A stretch of 64,000 nucleotides of DNA from IMG/VR virus record IMGVR_UViG_3300050821_010655, positions 1 through 64,000 of that record, one strand, 5' to 3'. The stretch comes from a virus. The notes under the pieces are model-generated. The model searched no databases. It was not told the origin of the DNA and was given only the letters and a program-made list of their open reading frames with translations. Shown in pieces: positions 40,123 to 49,612 of this stretch. Positions within the stretch are counted from its first letter, which is position 1. Each line of letters starts with the position of its first letter. A program made the position numbers and the translations under genes.

Positions 40123-43100
40123 GGGCAGTTCACCTTAATTCCTTGCGCCAAATAATCTGCCTCAAATCGACCATGAGCGCATTCGCACAAGTACGATCGG
40201 ATATATCGGCCCCAGACCGTATCAAATGCCAACGGGATAGCAGAATTAAAGGTATCTGGCGAAGCGTATCCTGGTCCAAAAGGTGGAATTAAAACGTTCC
40301 CGTTCACCGGACTCAACGTGTCCAACGCTGCCAACGAAAGATAACCGATATAAATTCCAGTCGGCAATACCGGTGCGCCTGCCGGAACTGCCAGAATATT
40401 CTCAGCGTAAGGTTCACGAAAATAGTAACGCGTACCCCCGCCAGAGGTATCATCCGGGCAGGTATCGGTCAGGCAGCTTCCGTCATCTTCCCCCCAGGTG
40501 CAAACCGTTGGACCTTCCCCGCTGGTCGAATATGTGACGCACGGGATGTGGGGCTTCATCCAGAATGGGTCTTGGATATGTTGAATGATTGCCGACTGTT
40601 GCATCGCCCCAAACCTGCCATCCAAGGTCAGAGTCGCCGGGACCGCCACAAAGGCGTTGGGCCACTGCTCACCGCTGGGATTGGTGATCGCGTCGTAACC
40701 GTTGCTGGTGATCGCCATGACTTGGGGATTGCACGGATCAAACGCAAGACACTCCTGAGTGGCGGTAAAGGTTGAAACCGCCTGCGGCATTCCGTGGGTG
40801 ACTTGCTTGGCGCGAATCAGAGTCGAAGATGCAGGCGCGGCGTCAGCGCATGATCCGGTGGCGGCGTACTGGTCCACCACTCGCTGGCGCTCCTGATAAT
40901 CCCTAAGATTAAAAAGCCAAACAACGTAAGCAAACTGCCCCTTGCTTTGATCGTCATCCCACCAGTAATCCGGTGCGCCGTTGACCGCGACAAAACCCGG
41001 ACCTGAGAAAGTCCCAGTGGGCGAGTGGTTGATTACGAAATGGCTGCTATCAATGGTCGAATCAACTGTGAACGTGGCGTTGACATCGATGCCGGAAACC
41101 CCACTGATCACCACCGAATCGCCCTTGGCTAACTGGGTGGCGTTGCCGGTAGTGATTTCGGTTTTGGTCACCCCGCCAATCACCGTGCTGTAGGCGTTGA
41201 TGACCGACACTCGCCCGCAAATCCCCGGCGCAGACGGAAATCTGAGTTTGCCCATGATGCCGTTTCCGCCAAAACTATTGCAGTCCAGAGGATAGACATA
41301 ACCCGGCGCAAAGTCTTTCAGAACCAAGGTGTAGTTGGTGCTGGAGTTTTTGGTTGCCTGATAAAGCCCGGTCGGCACCACGGATGAGCCACAGACCCAA
41401 ACCAAATCCGCCGTGTTGATGGCGGTCGCGCTGTTAATATCGACACTGGCGATCCCGCTGCTGCTGGCTTGAATACAACGCACGGTCGTCTCATCCAAGT
41501 CGTACCGATCCGCCCCGCAAGGACGATCAAAGTTGACTGATGGACGCGGCACTTTTATTTCCGCCCACTCCTGACCGATTAACACGCCGTTCCAAAAGTA
41601 TTTCCACTGCCCATAAGGCAAACTCCCCGGCGCTCCGATACAGGGAATCGGGATAGCCAGTCCGCTATAGCCCGTTCCAGGTCCAAACGGATAACCGTCA
41701 GCACAAGGAGGCGTCCCGCAACTCACACCGGTAAAGGCATTGTAGTTCTCAGTCCATTCGGTGGCGGTCTTGGGGATTCCCGCATCGGTCGGGTCGGTGG
41801 CGTTGGTCTCGCCCGCAAACGCCCCGTAGGCGTAGCGGTAAGAACCCACCGTGCTGGAATCTCCACAGCACGCCCGCCATGTCACATGGTTAAAATCAAA
41901 GTAACCTCTGTCCAGACCGTCAAAAGGAACCGGCGCACCCTTTATACTCCCATCATAAAGCAATGAGTTGCCGTCCACCCAAGGAACGGTGTTGGTGGGG
42001 TAATCCGCCCAGCATTCGCCAATCGCAGGAGCCACACCACCCATCGGCTCGCTGTAGTGGACGATTGGGGCGACATTGCAATGCTCGTCCGCCCGCCACG
42101 GATATTGCAGGTCGTCTGAGAGATTCCACTTCTTTCTCAACGTTATCCAATCTGCATTTACGTCAGCCGAAGTATAGGGGACGGTTAGACTGCCGGTAAC
42201 AGTGATGGTTACAGTTGAACTTCCAAAACTGCCCATGCCAATCCCGTTGGCTCCATGCGTGTAGGCAGTGTCACTGCTGTAAGTGATGTACTCGTGCCAC
42301 TGAAGGACACCACCGCCGTCGTATCGGTTGTAACTAAAGTTTCCGGTGGAAGTATCCACTGTGGCGATCTTATAAATGTTTCCCGTGCCCGCATAATAGG
42401 ATGTAAAAGTCAGGGATGATCCTGATTTAACAATCGTGATGTCATAGGCGCAAGGCACGTTGACGCACGCCACTTCCAGCACAATCCGGTAAAAAAGTGA
42501 CAACGATTGATTCTTGTTGACCAGCATTCCGGCAGGAGGCGGACAATAGGTGTCGCCGCAGGTCACACTGGGGCAACTCACATCGCTGAATCCATTAAAT
42601 AGCAAGTCATGCGCTTCCTGCGTCCAAATGTCCGCACCTGAACCGCCGCCGCTGCATGCGCGGGTCATTACTCCGCTATAACGGTCGATTGAAGCCGAAC
42701 GTGAGACACTGCCGCTGCCGGGATTGCTCCCACCCGCAGCAACAAAAGAACAGGTAACGGTTTCAGTTAGATAATGGTTGGTGTCGGGCGTTGTCTGCTC
42801 AAACTCAATATCCAACCCATTGCACTCAGATGGCAGTGATCCACCACCGGCACAAGTGGCCGATCCAAACCCAACCTGCTTGCCAAGGTCGGTTAACCCC
42901 GATGGGTCGTGACTGCGGTAAGAAAATTTTCCGTGCCACGACTTCCACACCTGAATATTTTTGAAGCCGATCTTCCGGCACAGCGACATATCCACGTTTT
43001 TGCCGGATGAAATAAAACAGTTAAACCCCACCGTCTTGTGCGTGGTGTCCACCGAATGGCAGGCAATCCAATCTGATGGGTTGTCCGCCAAATTGCCCGT

Positions 43101-43739
43101 AACCCATGTATCGCACTTGGGTTCGCCCCCGCGATTTCCACAACCCGAGGCGCAGGGACCGGGGCAGTTGCCGGTTGTGCTGGCAGGCCAAATGGTGTCG
43201 CACCGATTGGGACCGCCGCAGGTGCCGCCTCCGCCTGAGTCTGACAGTCTTGGATAGGGCAATATTCCAGTCGAACTCCAAAGCCGGTTGCTGAACACCA
43301 GTCCAAGTTGACATCCAGTGCCCAATCCGCCTGAGACTGAGTTGGGGGTTGTGGGGTCAACCGTATAAAGACCCGCATTAGCCAGCGTCACGGTCTTAAC
43401 CCCGCCTGTTCCGTCAATCGTTGCCACCGTGGCTTGGGCTGACGTGCCGGTGCCGCCCACTACGGTCAGGGCGTCACTAACATGATAACCTGATCCTTTG
43501 GCAAAGACCGAGAAAGATGAGACTACGTTGGTCGGCTGTGAACAGGCTTGATCGGCGTTGCAACTCTCGGGGATTGTACCGCCCGGAGGACACATCCAGT
43601 CATTAACCTTTGTGGACTGAATCCAACCCGGAACCGCCTTCTCGGAGGCTCTTTGATGGCGATAACACGCGCCGGATGTGGGCGTTCTCCACCCCAAACA
43701 AGGACTCCTCCAAGGGGGACCAACCCCACCAGAACTCAT
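40119..43739 (-). CDS. Large Cys-rich tail or adsorption protein
   Basis: A 1206-residue protein with an ideal ribosome site (AGGAGGTCAAC before ATG). It has many cysteines spread along the chain (for example CGGPNRCDTIW, CPSVTCGDTYCPPP, CSGGG, CGTPPCADG), unlike any neighbour. A motif around GSGYHVSDALTVVGGTGTSA...GLYTVDP recalls repeats in phage tail proteins. No signal peptide. Probably a virion adsorption or tail-tip protein that may be stabilised by disulfides once outside the cell. Family not identified. Confidence 0.65.
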   Translation of the reverse strand: MSSGGVGPPWRSPCLGWRTPTSGACYRHQRASEKAVPGWIQSTKVNDWMCPPGGTIPESCNADQACSQPTNVVSSFSVFAKGSGYHVSDALTVVGGTGTSAQATVATIDGTGGVKTVTLANAGLYTVDPTTPNSVSGGLGTGCQLGLVFSNRLWSSTGILPYPRLSDSGGGGTCGGPNRCDTIWPASTTGNCPGPCASGCGNRGGEPKCDTWVTGNLADNPSDWIACHSVDTTHKTVGFNCFISSGKNVDMSLCRKIGFKNIQVWKSWHGKFSYRSHDPSGLTDLGKQVGFGSATCAGGGSLPSECNGLDIEFEQTTPDTNHYLTETVTCSFVAAGGSNPGSGSVSRSASIDRYSGVMTRACSGGGSGADIWTQEAHDLLFNGFSDVSCPSVTCGDTYCPPPAGMLVNKNQSLSLFYRIVLEVACVNVPCAYDITIVKSGSSLTFTSYYAGTGNIYKIATVDTSTGNFSYNRYDGGGVLQWHEYITYSSDTAYTHGANGIGMGSFGSSTVTITVTGSLTVPYTSADVNADWITLRKKWNLSDDLQYPWRADEHCNVAPIVHYSEPMGGVAPAIGECWADYPTNTVPWVDGNSLLYDGSIKGAPVPFDGLDRGYFDFNHVTWRACCGDSSTVGSYRYAYGAFAGETNATDPTDAGIPKTATEWTENYNAFTGVSCGTPPCADGYPFGPGTGYSGLAIPIPCIGAPGSLPYGQWKYFWNGVLIGQEWAEIKVPRPSVNFDRPCGADRYDLDETTVRCIQASSSGIASVDINSATAINTADLVWVCGSSVVPTGLYQATKNSSTNYTLVLKDFAPGYVYPLDCNSFGGNGIMGKLRFPSAPGICGRVSVINAYSTVIGGVTKTEITTGNATQLAKGDSVVISGVSGIDVNATFTVDSTIDSSHFVINHSPTGTFSGPGFVAVNGAPDYWWDDDQSKGQFAYVVWLFNLRDYQERQRVVDQYAATGSCADAAPASSTLIRAKQVTHGMPQAVSTFTATQECLAFDPCNPQVMAITSNGYDAITNPSGEQWPNAFVAVPATLTLDGRFGAMQQSAIIQHIQDPFWMKPHIPCVTYSTSGEGPTVCTWGEDDGSCLTDTCPDDTSGGGTRYYFREPYAENILAVPAGAPVLPTGIYIGYLSLAALDTLSPVNGNVLIPPFGPGYASPDTFNSAIPLAFDTVWGRYIRSYLCECAHGRFEADYLAQGIKVNCP

Positions 43740-43766
43740 GTTGACCTCCTAAATGTTGTGGGGTAT

Positions 43767-43811
43767 AAGAAAGAAGCGGCCCGACCGTCTGATAAACAAA
43801 GTCGAGCCGCT
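43767..43811 (-). terminator. Intrinsic terminator before the Cys-rich protein
   Basis: Arms 43775-43785 and 43801-43811 pair over 11 bp (one G-T). On the minus strand TCTTTCTT follows. It sits in the gap between the tail genes and the Cys-rich protein, next to the plus-strand HNH gene. Confidence 0.65.
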
Positions 43812-43822
43812 AAAACTGAACT

Positions 43823-44353
43823 ATGAATAAAAAGTACTGCACGCCGGAGTTTTTGCAAGCCCAAGGTTTCTCCTCGACAATTATTGATCGGTTTTGGGCA
43901 AAGGTTAATAAGAATGGACCAATTCCTCCACATTGCCCAGAGTTGGGTCCATGTTGGGTTTGGACAGCGGGACGAAATAAGTATGGTTATGGAAGAATCA
44001 ATGGTGGGTACAAAAGAATCATCACATGTTCTCAACGAGTCAGTTGGATTATCCATTTTGGGGAAATTCCAAAAGAAAAACCATGCGTTTTGCATCATTG
44101 TGATAACCGCCTGTGTGTACGTCCTAGCCATCTTTGGGTTGGAACAAGAACAGACAATAGTAGAGATATGGTCCAAAAAGGACGCAAAGAGCATGGAGAG
44201 GAACATCACAATCATACTCTTACAGAAAAAGAAGTTCTTCAAATAAGGGAAATCGGGACGGCTATGACACAACAACATATTGCCGATATTTTTCGATGCT
44301 GTAGAAGAAACATAGGTAAAATTCTTCATCGAAAACTTTGGCGACATATTTAG
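43823..44353 (+). CDS. HNH homing endonuclease, inserted on opposite strand
   Basis: A 176-residue HNH endonuclease. PCWVWTAGRNKYGYGRI, then CVLHHCDNRLCVRPSHLWVG and NSRDMVQKGR form the HNH core, with a helix-turn-helix-like C-terminus (MTQQHIADIFRCCRRNIGKIL). It is AT-rich, opposite in strand to all neighbours, and fills the gap between two minus-strand tail genes, as expected for a free-standing homing gene. The N-terminus TPEFLQ is shared with the gene at 53013. Confidence 0.88.
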   Translation: MNKKYCTPEFLQAQGFSSTIIDRFWAKVNKNGPIPPHCPELGPCWVWTAGRNKYGYGRINGGYKRIITCSQRVSWIIHFGEIPKEKPCVLHHCDNRLCVRPSHLWVGTRTDNSRDMVQKGRKEHGEEHHNHTLTEKEVLQIREIGTAMTQQHIADIFRCCRRNIGKILHRKLWRHI

Positions 44354-44368
44354 TCCGATAGGCATAGG

Positions 44369-45118
44369 CTATCCAAATGGGCAACTTCCACTTCCCGAGA
44401 TTATATCACTAATCAAATACTGGCGAACGTAAGCCGTTGTAAAATCCACCCCAGTCAGAGTATCCACATAACCCACCGGAATATGATTCCCATCAATTGT
44501 CGGAAAGGCTGTCCAAGGGTTAGTTGATGTCCATGTAGTATTCCCTTCCCCATCGCTATAGGTTGAAACCGTAGGATCATTTCCATAACGAATAACCGCC
44601 GTGCCATCAGTCCTAATTTCAATCCAAAACCAGTAAGTCGCCATGCTGGCCGGAACTTGAATATCCGTAGCGTTAGGAGCAGCCACATTGTAGTTATTGC
44701 TCAGGGTTACACCCGATTTGCTGGTGACAAAAACCTCATCATGCGGAGTCTGAATCAAATCAGTTCCATCAGGCAACACCCCATTGGCGTTGGTCGTTAA
44801 AATTAATCCGCTGCGCACACGGAACGTCCTCCAGGCTTTTGAAACATCAGTCGCCGCTGTCCTGAAAAATATCGGCAACTGATAAATTTTAAAAGGGTGA
44901 TAGTTTGAAAGCGATTGATTAGGAATCGCCAGATGAGACATGCGCCGCTGTAACTGAGAAACCGAACTGGTCAGCCGCTCGCCCCGAATGCGGACCGCCT
45001 GATTTCGCTTCCAGGAATTAAGCAAACTACCCGGCTCCCGCATTGATTGCAGGCTCGAACTTTCGTAACTGTCCGGCAAATCAGAACGAGGAATTAAATT
45101 ATTAAAAGCCGGGTTCAC
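44369..45118 (-). CDS. Tail-region structural protein
   Basis: A 249-residue protein. Basic N-terminal half (RNQAVRIRGERL, RRMSHLAIPN) and a beta-rich C-terminal half (YWFWIEIRTDGTAVIRYGN...TTAYVRQYLISDII). The upstream gene ends overlapping its start (ATGA). Probably a virion component; no family recognised. Confidence 0.6.
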   Translation of the reverse strand: MNPAFNNLIPRSDLPDSYESSSLQSMREPGSLLNSWKRNQAVRIRGERLTSSVSQLQRRMSHLAIPNQSLSNYHPFKIYQLPIFFRTAATDVSKAWRTFRVRSGLILTTNANGVLPDGTDLIQTPHDEVFVTSKSGVTLSNNYNVAAPNATDIQVPASMATYWFWIEIRTDGTAVIRYGNDPTVSTYSDGEGNTTWTSTNPWTAFPTIDGNHIPVGYVDTLTGVDFTTAYVRQYLISDIISGSGSCPFG

Positions 45119-46143
45119 GAAACAACGCGATCTGGAGGTGGTGGATAAGGGCTGGGTTTATTTGTGTAAATATCCGCATCCCAATGCGCGTAAGGAGCGC
45201 CAATCCAGGTGCGGGTAATCCGAAACCAGGTTCTAGCGTACTCCACATTATCGCATTGCCTCAACCAGCTTATGAAGGTGAAATTCGTTCCATCTGAATA
45301 AAGCTGGGGATTCACCTTGGCGCAGTACTTAAAAATGTTATCGTTCGTATCTGCCGGGTCCAGCGGCCAGTTCGGATTCCAGAAATAAGCAGGCAGTCCT
45401 CCGTTTAAAATTGGATCTTCGATATAACCCCCAGGATTAATCGGCGGAGAATACCAATAATATTGGGACCAGGAGACTCTGAATCCGGGAAGATAAAAAG
45501 TATCCTCACCTACCCGACGCTTAAGCAGCAACTCATTGGCCGCAATTTGGGCAATCGCCCATGTCCACGTCACCCCCTGGGGTAACTTATTTGGGTTCCA
45601 TGAAGCTAAAGATGCAATAAGAACCAAAGCATCCTTCTGACCAAGAATCTGAGCAGAGTTGGCATTTCTATTTACCAAATCCCTGGCATCGGCAGGCAGA
45701 AAGGCATAGCGAGGATGTTTCTCCAAAGCCGGGTTTAACTCAATAACTTCAAGACGAAATTCATCCGGCGGATTATCAAAAGACACCCCCTCGGCCACCA
45801 CAACCAGTTCAGCCATATTCCCGGTCATGCGGCGAAGCGTGGTAGTCTGAATCTTGGATATATTGCCAAATGAATCCTGCAATAATACCCCACGCCCAAG
45901 GCCAGCCAGATAGATCGAGGCGGTTAAAAAATCCATCCTGAACCGATGCCGAATAGTAGCCTGCTCGCCCCGCTCAATTTCCGGCGAATCCGGCGCTTCC
46001 TCAATCACTACGCCGGGAATGGCAGTTCCCGATTGCTGAATAATCAAAGCCTTTGAACTGGTGGGACTCCCCGGCCTTCCACTCAACCCATCAGCCCAAT
46101 CCAAACCATTGGGAACTAGATTGCTCTGGAGGATAGTTGGCAT
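45115..46143 (-). CDS. Probable tail protein
   Basis: A 342-residue protein. EIERGEQATIRHRFRMDFLTA, then GNISKIQTTTLRRMTGNMAELVVVAEG and FRVSWSQYYWYSP; ends Pro-rich. Position between tape-measure/Ig-domain genes and fibre genes suggests a distal tail or baseplate role. No enzyme motif. Confidence 0.6.
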   Translation of the reverse strand: MPTILQSNLVPNGLDWADGLSGRPGSPTSSKALIIQQSGTAIPGVVIEEAPDSPEIERGEQATIRHRFRMDFLTASIYLAGLGRGVLLQDSFGNISKIQTTTLRRMTGNMAELVVVAEGVSFDNPPDEFRLEVIELNPALEKHPRYAFLPADARDLVNRNANSAQILGQKDALVLIASLASWNPNKLPQGVTWTWAIAQIAANELLLKRRVGEDTFYLPGFRVSWSQYYWYSPPINPGGYIEDPILNGGLPAYFWNPNWPLDPADTNDNIFKYCAKVNPQLYSDGTNFTFISWLRQCDNVEYARTWFRITRTWIGAPYAHWDADIYTNKPSPYPPPPDRVVS

Positions 46144-46144
46144 T

Positions 46145-46978
46145 TTAAGTCACAGTCAGGGTTGCCGAGTTGCTGGTCGTGCTTTGATTATTTCCATCTG
46201 TGATTATTACTCGATACTGGTAGCCGTTCATGCTGGTCGCAGTCGTCCCAACGGTCAGTGTAGCGGTAGTCCAATTGGAATAGTTTGGAGTTCCAGCCGA
46301 TGTAATACTGACCCAAGTGTTTCCGCTATCAATCGAAACCTGCCATTGATAAGCCAAAACTGCCGTTCCAGAAGCTGTAACTGAAAACGTGGCGGCAGCG
46401 GGATGAACAACTGAAGTATTGGCTGGCTGAACTGAAATAGCAGGCACTACCGTCAAAGTCGCCCCCAAACTATTGACTGCCACCAAGGTTGTAACTTGAG
46501 TCGCTACGCATCGGTACTGATTGCTATGGAGCCCACTGACGCTGCTGATATTAAGCGTAGCAGTGGTAACTGTGGAATAAACCCCGGTATTAGTCAGGTT
46601 TCCCCAAGTGGCCCCCGCATTGGTGCTCAACTGCCATTGATAGGTCACTGAAAGTTCAGATAAAACCACCACCGTAAAGCTTGTTGATGCCCCGAAAGCA
46701 ACTGAGGAAGATAATGGATTGGTTGTAAAATACGGCGGATAAGCCAGAGTCGGTTCAAGTGTAATCAAAGCCGCCGCCAGGTCCGAAAGCAAAACTCCAG
46801 CCGCCGTAGTGCCTCGAATAATACGTATGCCCTGATTGGTCATTATGAAATTGCGCGGAAAACTGGGATTGGTGGCATCCAAAATTGTGATCTGCTGCCC
46901 AGGCTGGTTCCAAGTGGTGGTGGACTGCCCCGGCGTCGCACCAATTCCAAAAGTTTGTAAAATCTTGTTATTCGCCAT
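46145..46978 (-). CDS. Ig-like domain virion protein
   Basis: A 277-residue protein. The N-terminal 75 residues are a virion-type head; then two Ig-like domains: TYQWQLSTNAGATWGNLTN...YRCVATQ and AYQWQVSIDSGNTWVSITS...YRVIITD. Each has the Tyr-x-Trp-Gln strand and a late YRC/YRV strand typical of bacterial Ig-like adhesin modules. Such domains decorate phage tails and help weak binding to surfaces. Confidence 0.7.
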   Translation of the reverse strand: MANNKILQTFGIGATPGQSTTTWNQPGQQITILDATNPSFPRNFIMTNQGIRIIRGTTAAGVLLSDLAAALITLEPTLAYPPYFTTNPLSSSVAFGASTSFTVVVLSELSVTYQWQLSTNAGATWGNLTNTGVYSTVTTATLNISSVSGLHSNQYRCVATQVTTLVAVNSLGATLTVVPAISVQPANTSVVHPAAATFSVTASGTAVLAYQWQVSIDSGNTWVSITSAGTPNYSNWTTATLTVGTTATSMNGYQYRVIITDGNNQSTTSNSATLTVT

Positions 46979-46981
46979 AAG

Positions 46982-48403
46982 CTAAGGAAGATTCGGCAGC
47001 GCAAATCCACCCATCACTGGAAGTCCAAATTTATCTGTGCTGGATGCGTTATTTTTCCCACTCATAATATCTGCCATCTTCTTGGTGTTTTCCGCCGTTT
47101 GTCGGGCATAATCCTTCCCACTAACACCACCATAAATAATAAGTCCCATACGCTCCCATGCAGACTCAGGGCGACCACCCGTCATGCCTCCTACTTGACG
47201 TGAAAACTTGTCTCCATTGGTTCCAACTCTGGGAAGAACCCGTGCCGAAAACTCTTTTGCCAAGGCAAGAAACTGCCCCAGTGGTCCCCCAAGTATGCCA
47301 AGCAACTGCGGAAACTTATTAAGCACCTCGGCGATCATATTCATCAAATGGAGAAACCCCACCGCAGTCATTTCCATTACATCAATAGCCCCTGAAAATA
47401 TCGCCGTGAGTTGCTCCCAAAAAGTCTGCCATTCTTGAGTAATTTGCTTCCCGATAAACGACGTTCGGAACAAATCCCCCGCCACTGCCGCCGATTGACG
47501 GGCAGTATCCGCCGTCATATTCCACGCCGCCGCAATCTCCTTGGAAAGGTTTAATAGCCCCTGCAACTCCTCCCTGCCCATAATCCCTGCCCCCGCCCCT
47601 AAAAGTGCGCCCTGCATGGCTTGGGGCGTCATTTTGACCCCCCTGGAGAACTGACCTTGAGCCAAAAGCCGCTGGGCGGCATCGGCGGGCAGTCCGACCA
47701 TTTGAAACGTCTTTTCTATCTGGGAAAGGCGTGCCGGGGTGGTGCCCACCATGGCGGCGTGCAGGTACAACTCCGATCCGCGCTTGACCGCCTGCGTGAA
47801 CTCCTCGGTCAGCACCCGTGCCGCTGTCTTGAGGGCTTGGATAAAAATGTACCATTCTCCAAACCCCGCCATGCCGCCTGCGCCAAAAATCCCGCTAACG
47901 ATACCACCACCTTTATTGCCACCTCCACCTCTCGCCATGCCAGGAAATCCGCCAAACGCCTGATTTAACATTCGCGCCCCAATCCACGGGCTAAATAGCG
48001 CGGCAATCCCACCCATGCCCGCTGTTTTCCAATCGGCAAAGGGTTGCTTGGCTCCCATAGGGAGGTTCCACTGCATGCCTGAGAAGGCGCTGACAAGGTT
48101 CTTGCGATATTCTTTAAGGGCGGGGTTTAACTCCGACATGGATTGGCGCATCTGCCGCTGAGCCGCGCCAAATTTGCTGGCAAACTTTTCGATTGGAAAT
48201 TCCTGACCCCCAAAAGAGGCAAAGGGGATTCCGCCCGCTCCCTTAACACCCATCGCTGCCGCTAGTTCAGGATTTCGAGCAAGGGTCGATTTTGAAAAAC
48301 TCGCCCCAAAAGAACCACCCAGTTTCTTTATCGCCGCATCCAACTCACCGACCTTCGCTTTGGCTTGGTCAGTATCGGCTTCAATTCGTATTTTGGCGCT
48401 CAT
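46982..48403 (-). CDS. Tail tape measure protein
   Basis: A 473-residue protein. Start at 48403 (MSAKIRIEADTDQAKAKV) overlaps the frameshift partner's stop (ATGA). Helical N-terminus, hydrophobic Gly/Ala-rich middle (ARGGGGNKGGGIVSGIFGAGG, TAVGFLHLMNMIAEVLNKFP), as in tape measure proteins, which set tail length (a short one, giving a tail of some tens of nanometres if 1.5 angstrom per residue). It directly follows the gpG/gpGT pair, the classic order. Confidence 0.82.
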   Translation of the reverse strand: MSAKIRIEADTDQAKAKVGELDAAIKKLGGSFGASFSKSTLARNPELAAAMGVKGAGGIPFASFGGQEFPIEKFASKFGAAQRQMRQSMSELNPALKEYRKNLVSAFSGMQWNLPMGAKQPFADWKTAGMGGIAALFSPWIGARMLNQAFGGFPGMARGGGGNKGGGIVSGIFGAGGMAGFGEWYIFIQALKTAARVLTEEFTQAVKRGSELYLHAAMVGTTPARLSQIEKTFQMVGLPADAAQRLLAQGQFSRGVKMTPQAMQGALLGAGAGIMGREELQGLLNLSKEIAAAWNMTADTARQSAAVAGDLFRTSFIGKQITQEWQTFWEQLTAIFSGAIDVMEMTAVGFLHLMNMIAEVLNKFPQLLGILGGPLGQFLALAKEFSARVLPRVGTNGDKFSRQVGGMTGGRPESAWERMGLIIYGGVSGKDYARQTAENTKKMADIMSGKNNASSTDKFGLPVMGGFALPNLP

Positions 48404-48645
48404 CGAACCTGCTTCATGTATTTCTCGACCTCTTGTGCGATGTATGCAGGACTCGCCCGCTGCATGCCCGCAAACTGCAGCCAACCATCACTCTCCATCG
48501 AGGCCGCGTGGTAGGCCATGCCGCGCATGATCGGCAACTCGTAGAGCACGAAACTTTCAGTGAATGACGGATACCAGTGCATGAGGCGGCTCACGTAGTC
48601 GAGCCACCAGCCAAGACCGTCGCCGGGGCTGGTCCGGCGTCTGAA
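48400..48645 (-). CDS. gpT-like extension of tail assembly chaperone (via -1 frameshift)
   Basis: This reading frame is the -1 continuation of the gpG-like gene. From the slippery site it reads FFRRRTSPGDGLGWWLDYVSR, then LMHWYPSFTESFVLYELP, giving 81 residues after the shift; protein-like sequence before the GTG at 48594 shows that translation enters by frameshift, not at that start. Fusion length is about 253 residues. In lambda-like tails gpGT chaperones the tape measure, which is the next gene. Confidence 0.75.
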   Translation of the reverse strand, partial: FRRRTSPGDGLGWWLDYVSRLMHWYPSFTESFVLYELPIMRGMAYHAASMESDGWLQFAGMQRASPAYIAQEVEKYMKQVR

Positions 48646-49160
48646 AAACCCGGCTTACCTTCACCGTTCCTTTCTTCTTCCTCTTGTGGGGCGTACTTCA
48701 CCATGGTCGCCATAAAGCCTTGGACCTGCACGAAGCAGGCCGAACTAAGTTGGGCGATTTCCATGGGGTTCATTTCCATTCCAAACTCCTCGTCGGCGGC
48801 GTCCCGCAGTTTGTTCACCCCCTGATCGAACACTTTCTTCACCTCGCGGCAGGGACGAGTGAGAATGTAGATGAGTTGCCACAACTCCTGATCCTTGGGT
48901 TCCACAATCTCAGGTTTCTCGCTATTCTGCATGAACTCCAACATCTGCCGGTAAACCGGGGAGTTAATGAGTTTTAGAATCGCCCAGTCGTACGCCACCA
49001 GAGGGCGAACCTGATACTTCCCGACCGTGATATTTTCAGGTCCAAAGGCTTGAGCCAGTGGACCAGGCAGGGGATCAGCGCTGGCTCGCTTGCCCGCTTC
49101 GCTCTTGAGGACTAAATCTTTGGCTGCGGCTTCAAGGGTCGCCTGATTGATATTTTCCAT
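48591..49160 (-). CDS. Tail assembly chaperone gpG-like
   Basis: A 189-residue protein, mostly helical (AYDWAILKLINSPVYRQMLEFM, LWQLIYILTRPCREVKKVFDQG). It is immediately upstream of the tape measure and contains a slippery heptamer near its end, marking it as gpG of a gpG/gpGT pair. The C-terminus after the slip (PGFSDAGPAPATVLAGGSTT) is low complexity, as usual for the unshifted form. Confidence 0.75.
   Translation of the reverse strand: MENINQATLEAAAKDLVLKSEAGKRASADPLPGPLAQAFGPENITVGKYQVRPLVAYDWAILKLINSPVYRQMLEFMQNSEKPEIVEPKDQELWQLIYILTRPCREVKKVFDQGVNKLRDAADEEFGMEMNPMEIAQLSSACFVQVQGFMATMVKYAPQEEEERNGEGKPGFSDAGPAPATVLAGGSTT
48645..48651 (-). promoter_or_regulatory. -1 programmed frameshift slippery site
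   Basis: GGGTTTT in the correct phase (codons CCG GGT TTT TCA of gpG), fitting the X-XXY-YYZ rule. Shifting here joins gpG to the overlapping frame that carries GLGWWLDYVSRLMHWYP, and ends 4 nt into the tape-measure start. Confidence 0.8.
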
Positions 49161-49183
49161 GTGTGCTCTCTTCTGTCATCTGA

Positions 49184-49597
49184 CTATGCTTCCGTAGGCG
49201 GCGATCCGGCCCCTTCAACACCCGTGAGGAATTCAGCCACAATCACTCTCTGACCGGCTTCTTTTCGGGCGGCGTTGTAGGAGTTTTCAATCACCGTAAA
49301 ATTCAATGATCCACTCCCTCCGCCAAGAGGATCAAACAAAGTGATAGTCTGGGCCGTCTTGGGAGGCGTCACTGTGCTATCATCAACCACCGTGATATTC
49401 ACCCGACGCCCCTGCCAGAGGATGATACGGGTCACTTTAATCCCGGTTCCGTTCTCCACATACAGAGTTTCGATTTCTTCTGCTGGGGTGCAACTGACGA
49501 CTATGTAGGAGGCGTGAACACCCCCAGTCCCCCAGCGAATAGTGGTGAGTGTACCTTGAATGAAGAACGATCCTGAAGTTGGAGGCGGCCAAGACAT
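49184..49597 (-). CDS. Probable tail tube or virion protein
   Basis: A 137-residue beta-rich protein (GTLTTIRWGTGGVHASYIVVSC, VTRIILWQGRRVNITVVDDS, LNFTVIENSYNAARKEAGQRVIVAEF). Position just upstream of gpG in the usual order fits a tail tube, but the motif is not decisive. Confidence 0.55.
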   Translation of the reverse strand: MSWPPPTSGSFFIQGTLTTIRWGTGGVHASYIVVSCTPAEEIETLYVENGTGIKVTRIILWQGRRVNITVVDDSTVTPPKTAQTITLFDPLGGGSGSLNFTVIENSYNAARKEAGQRVIVAEFLTGVEGAGSPPTEA

Positions 49598-49612
49598 TTG
49601 TTTATCTTTCTC

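Noticed and set aside
32716-43739. Numerous plus-strand frames inside the fibre genes
   Set aside because: They are antisense shadows of long, repetitive minus-strand genes, with no start signals of their own.
43736-44365. 209-codon minus-strand frame across the HNH gene
   Set aside because: It is the antisense of the clear HNH endonuclease on the plus strand and crosses a terminator.
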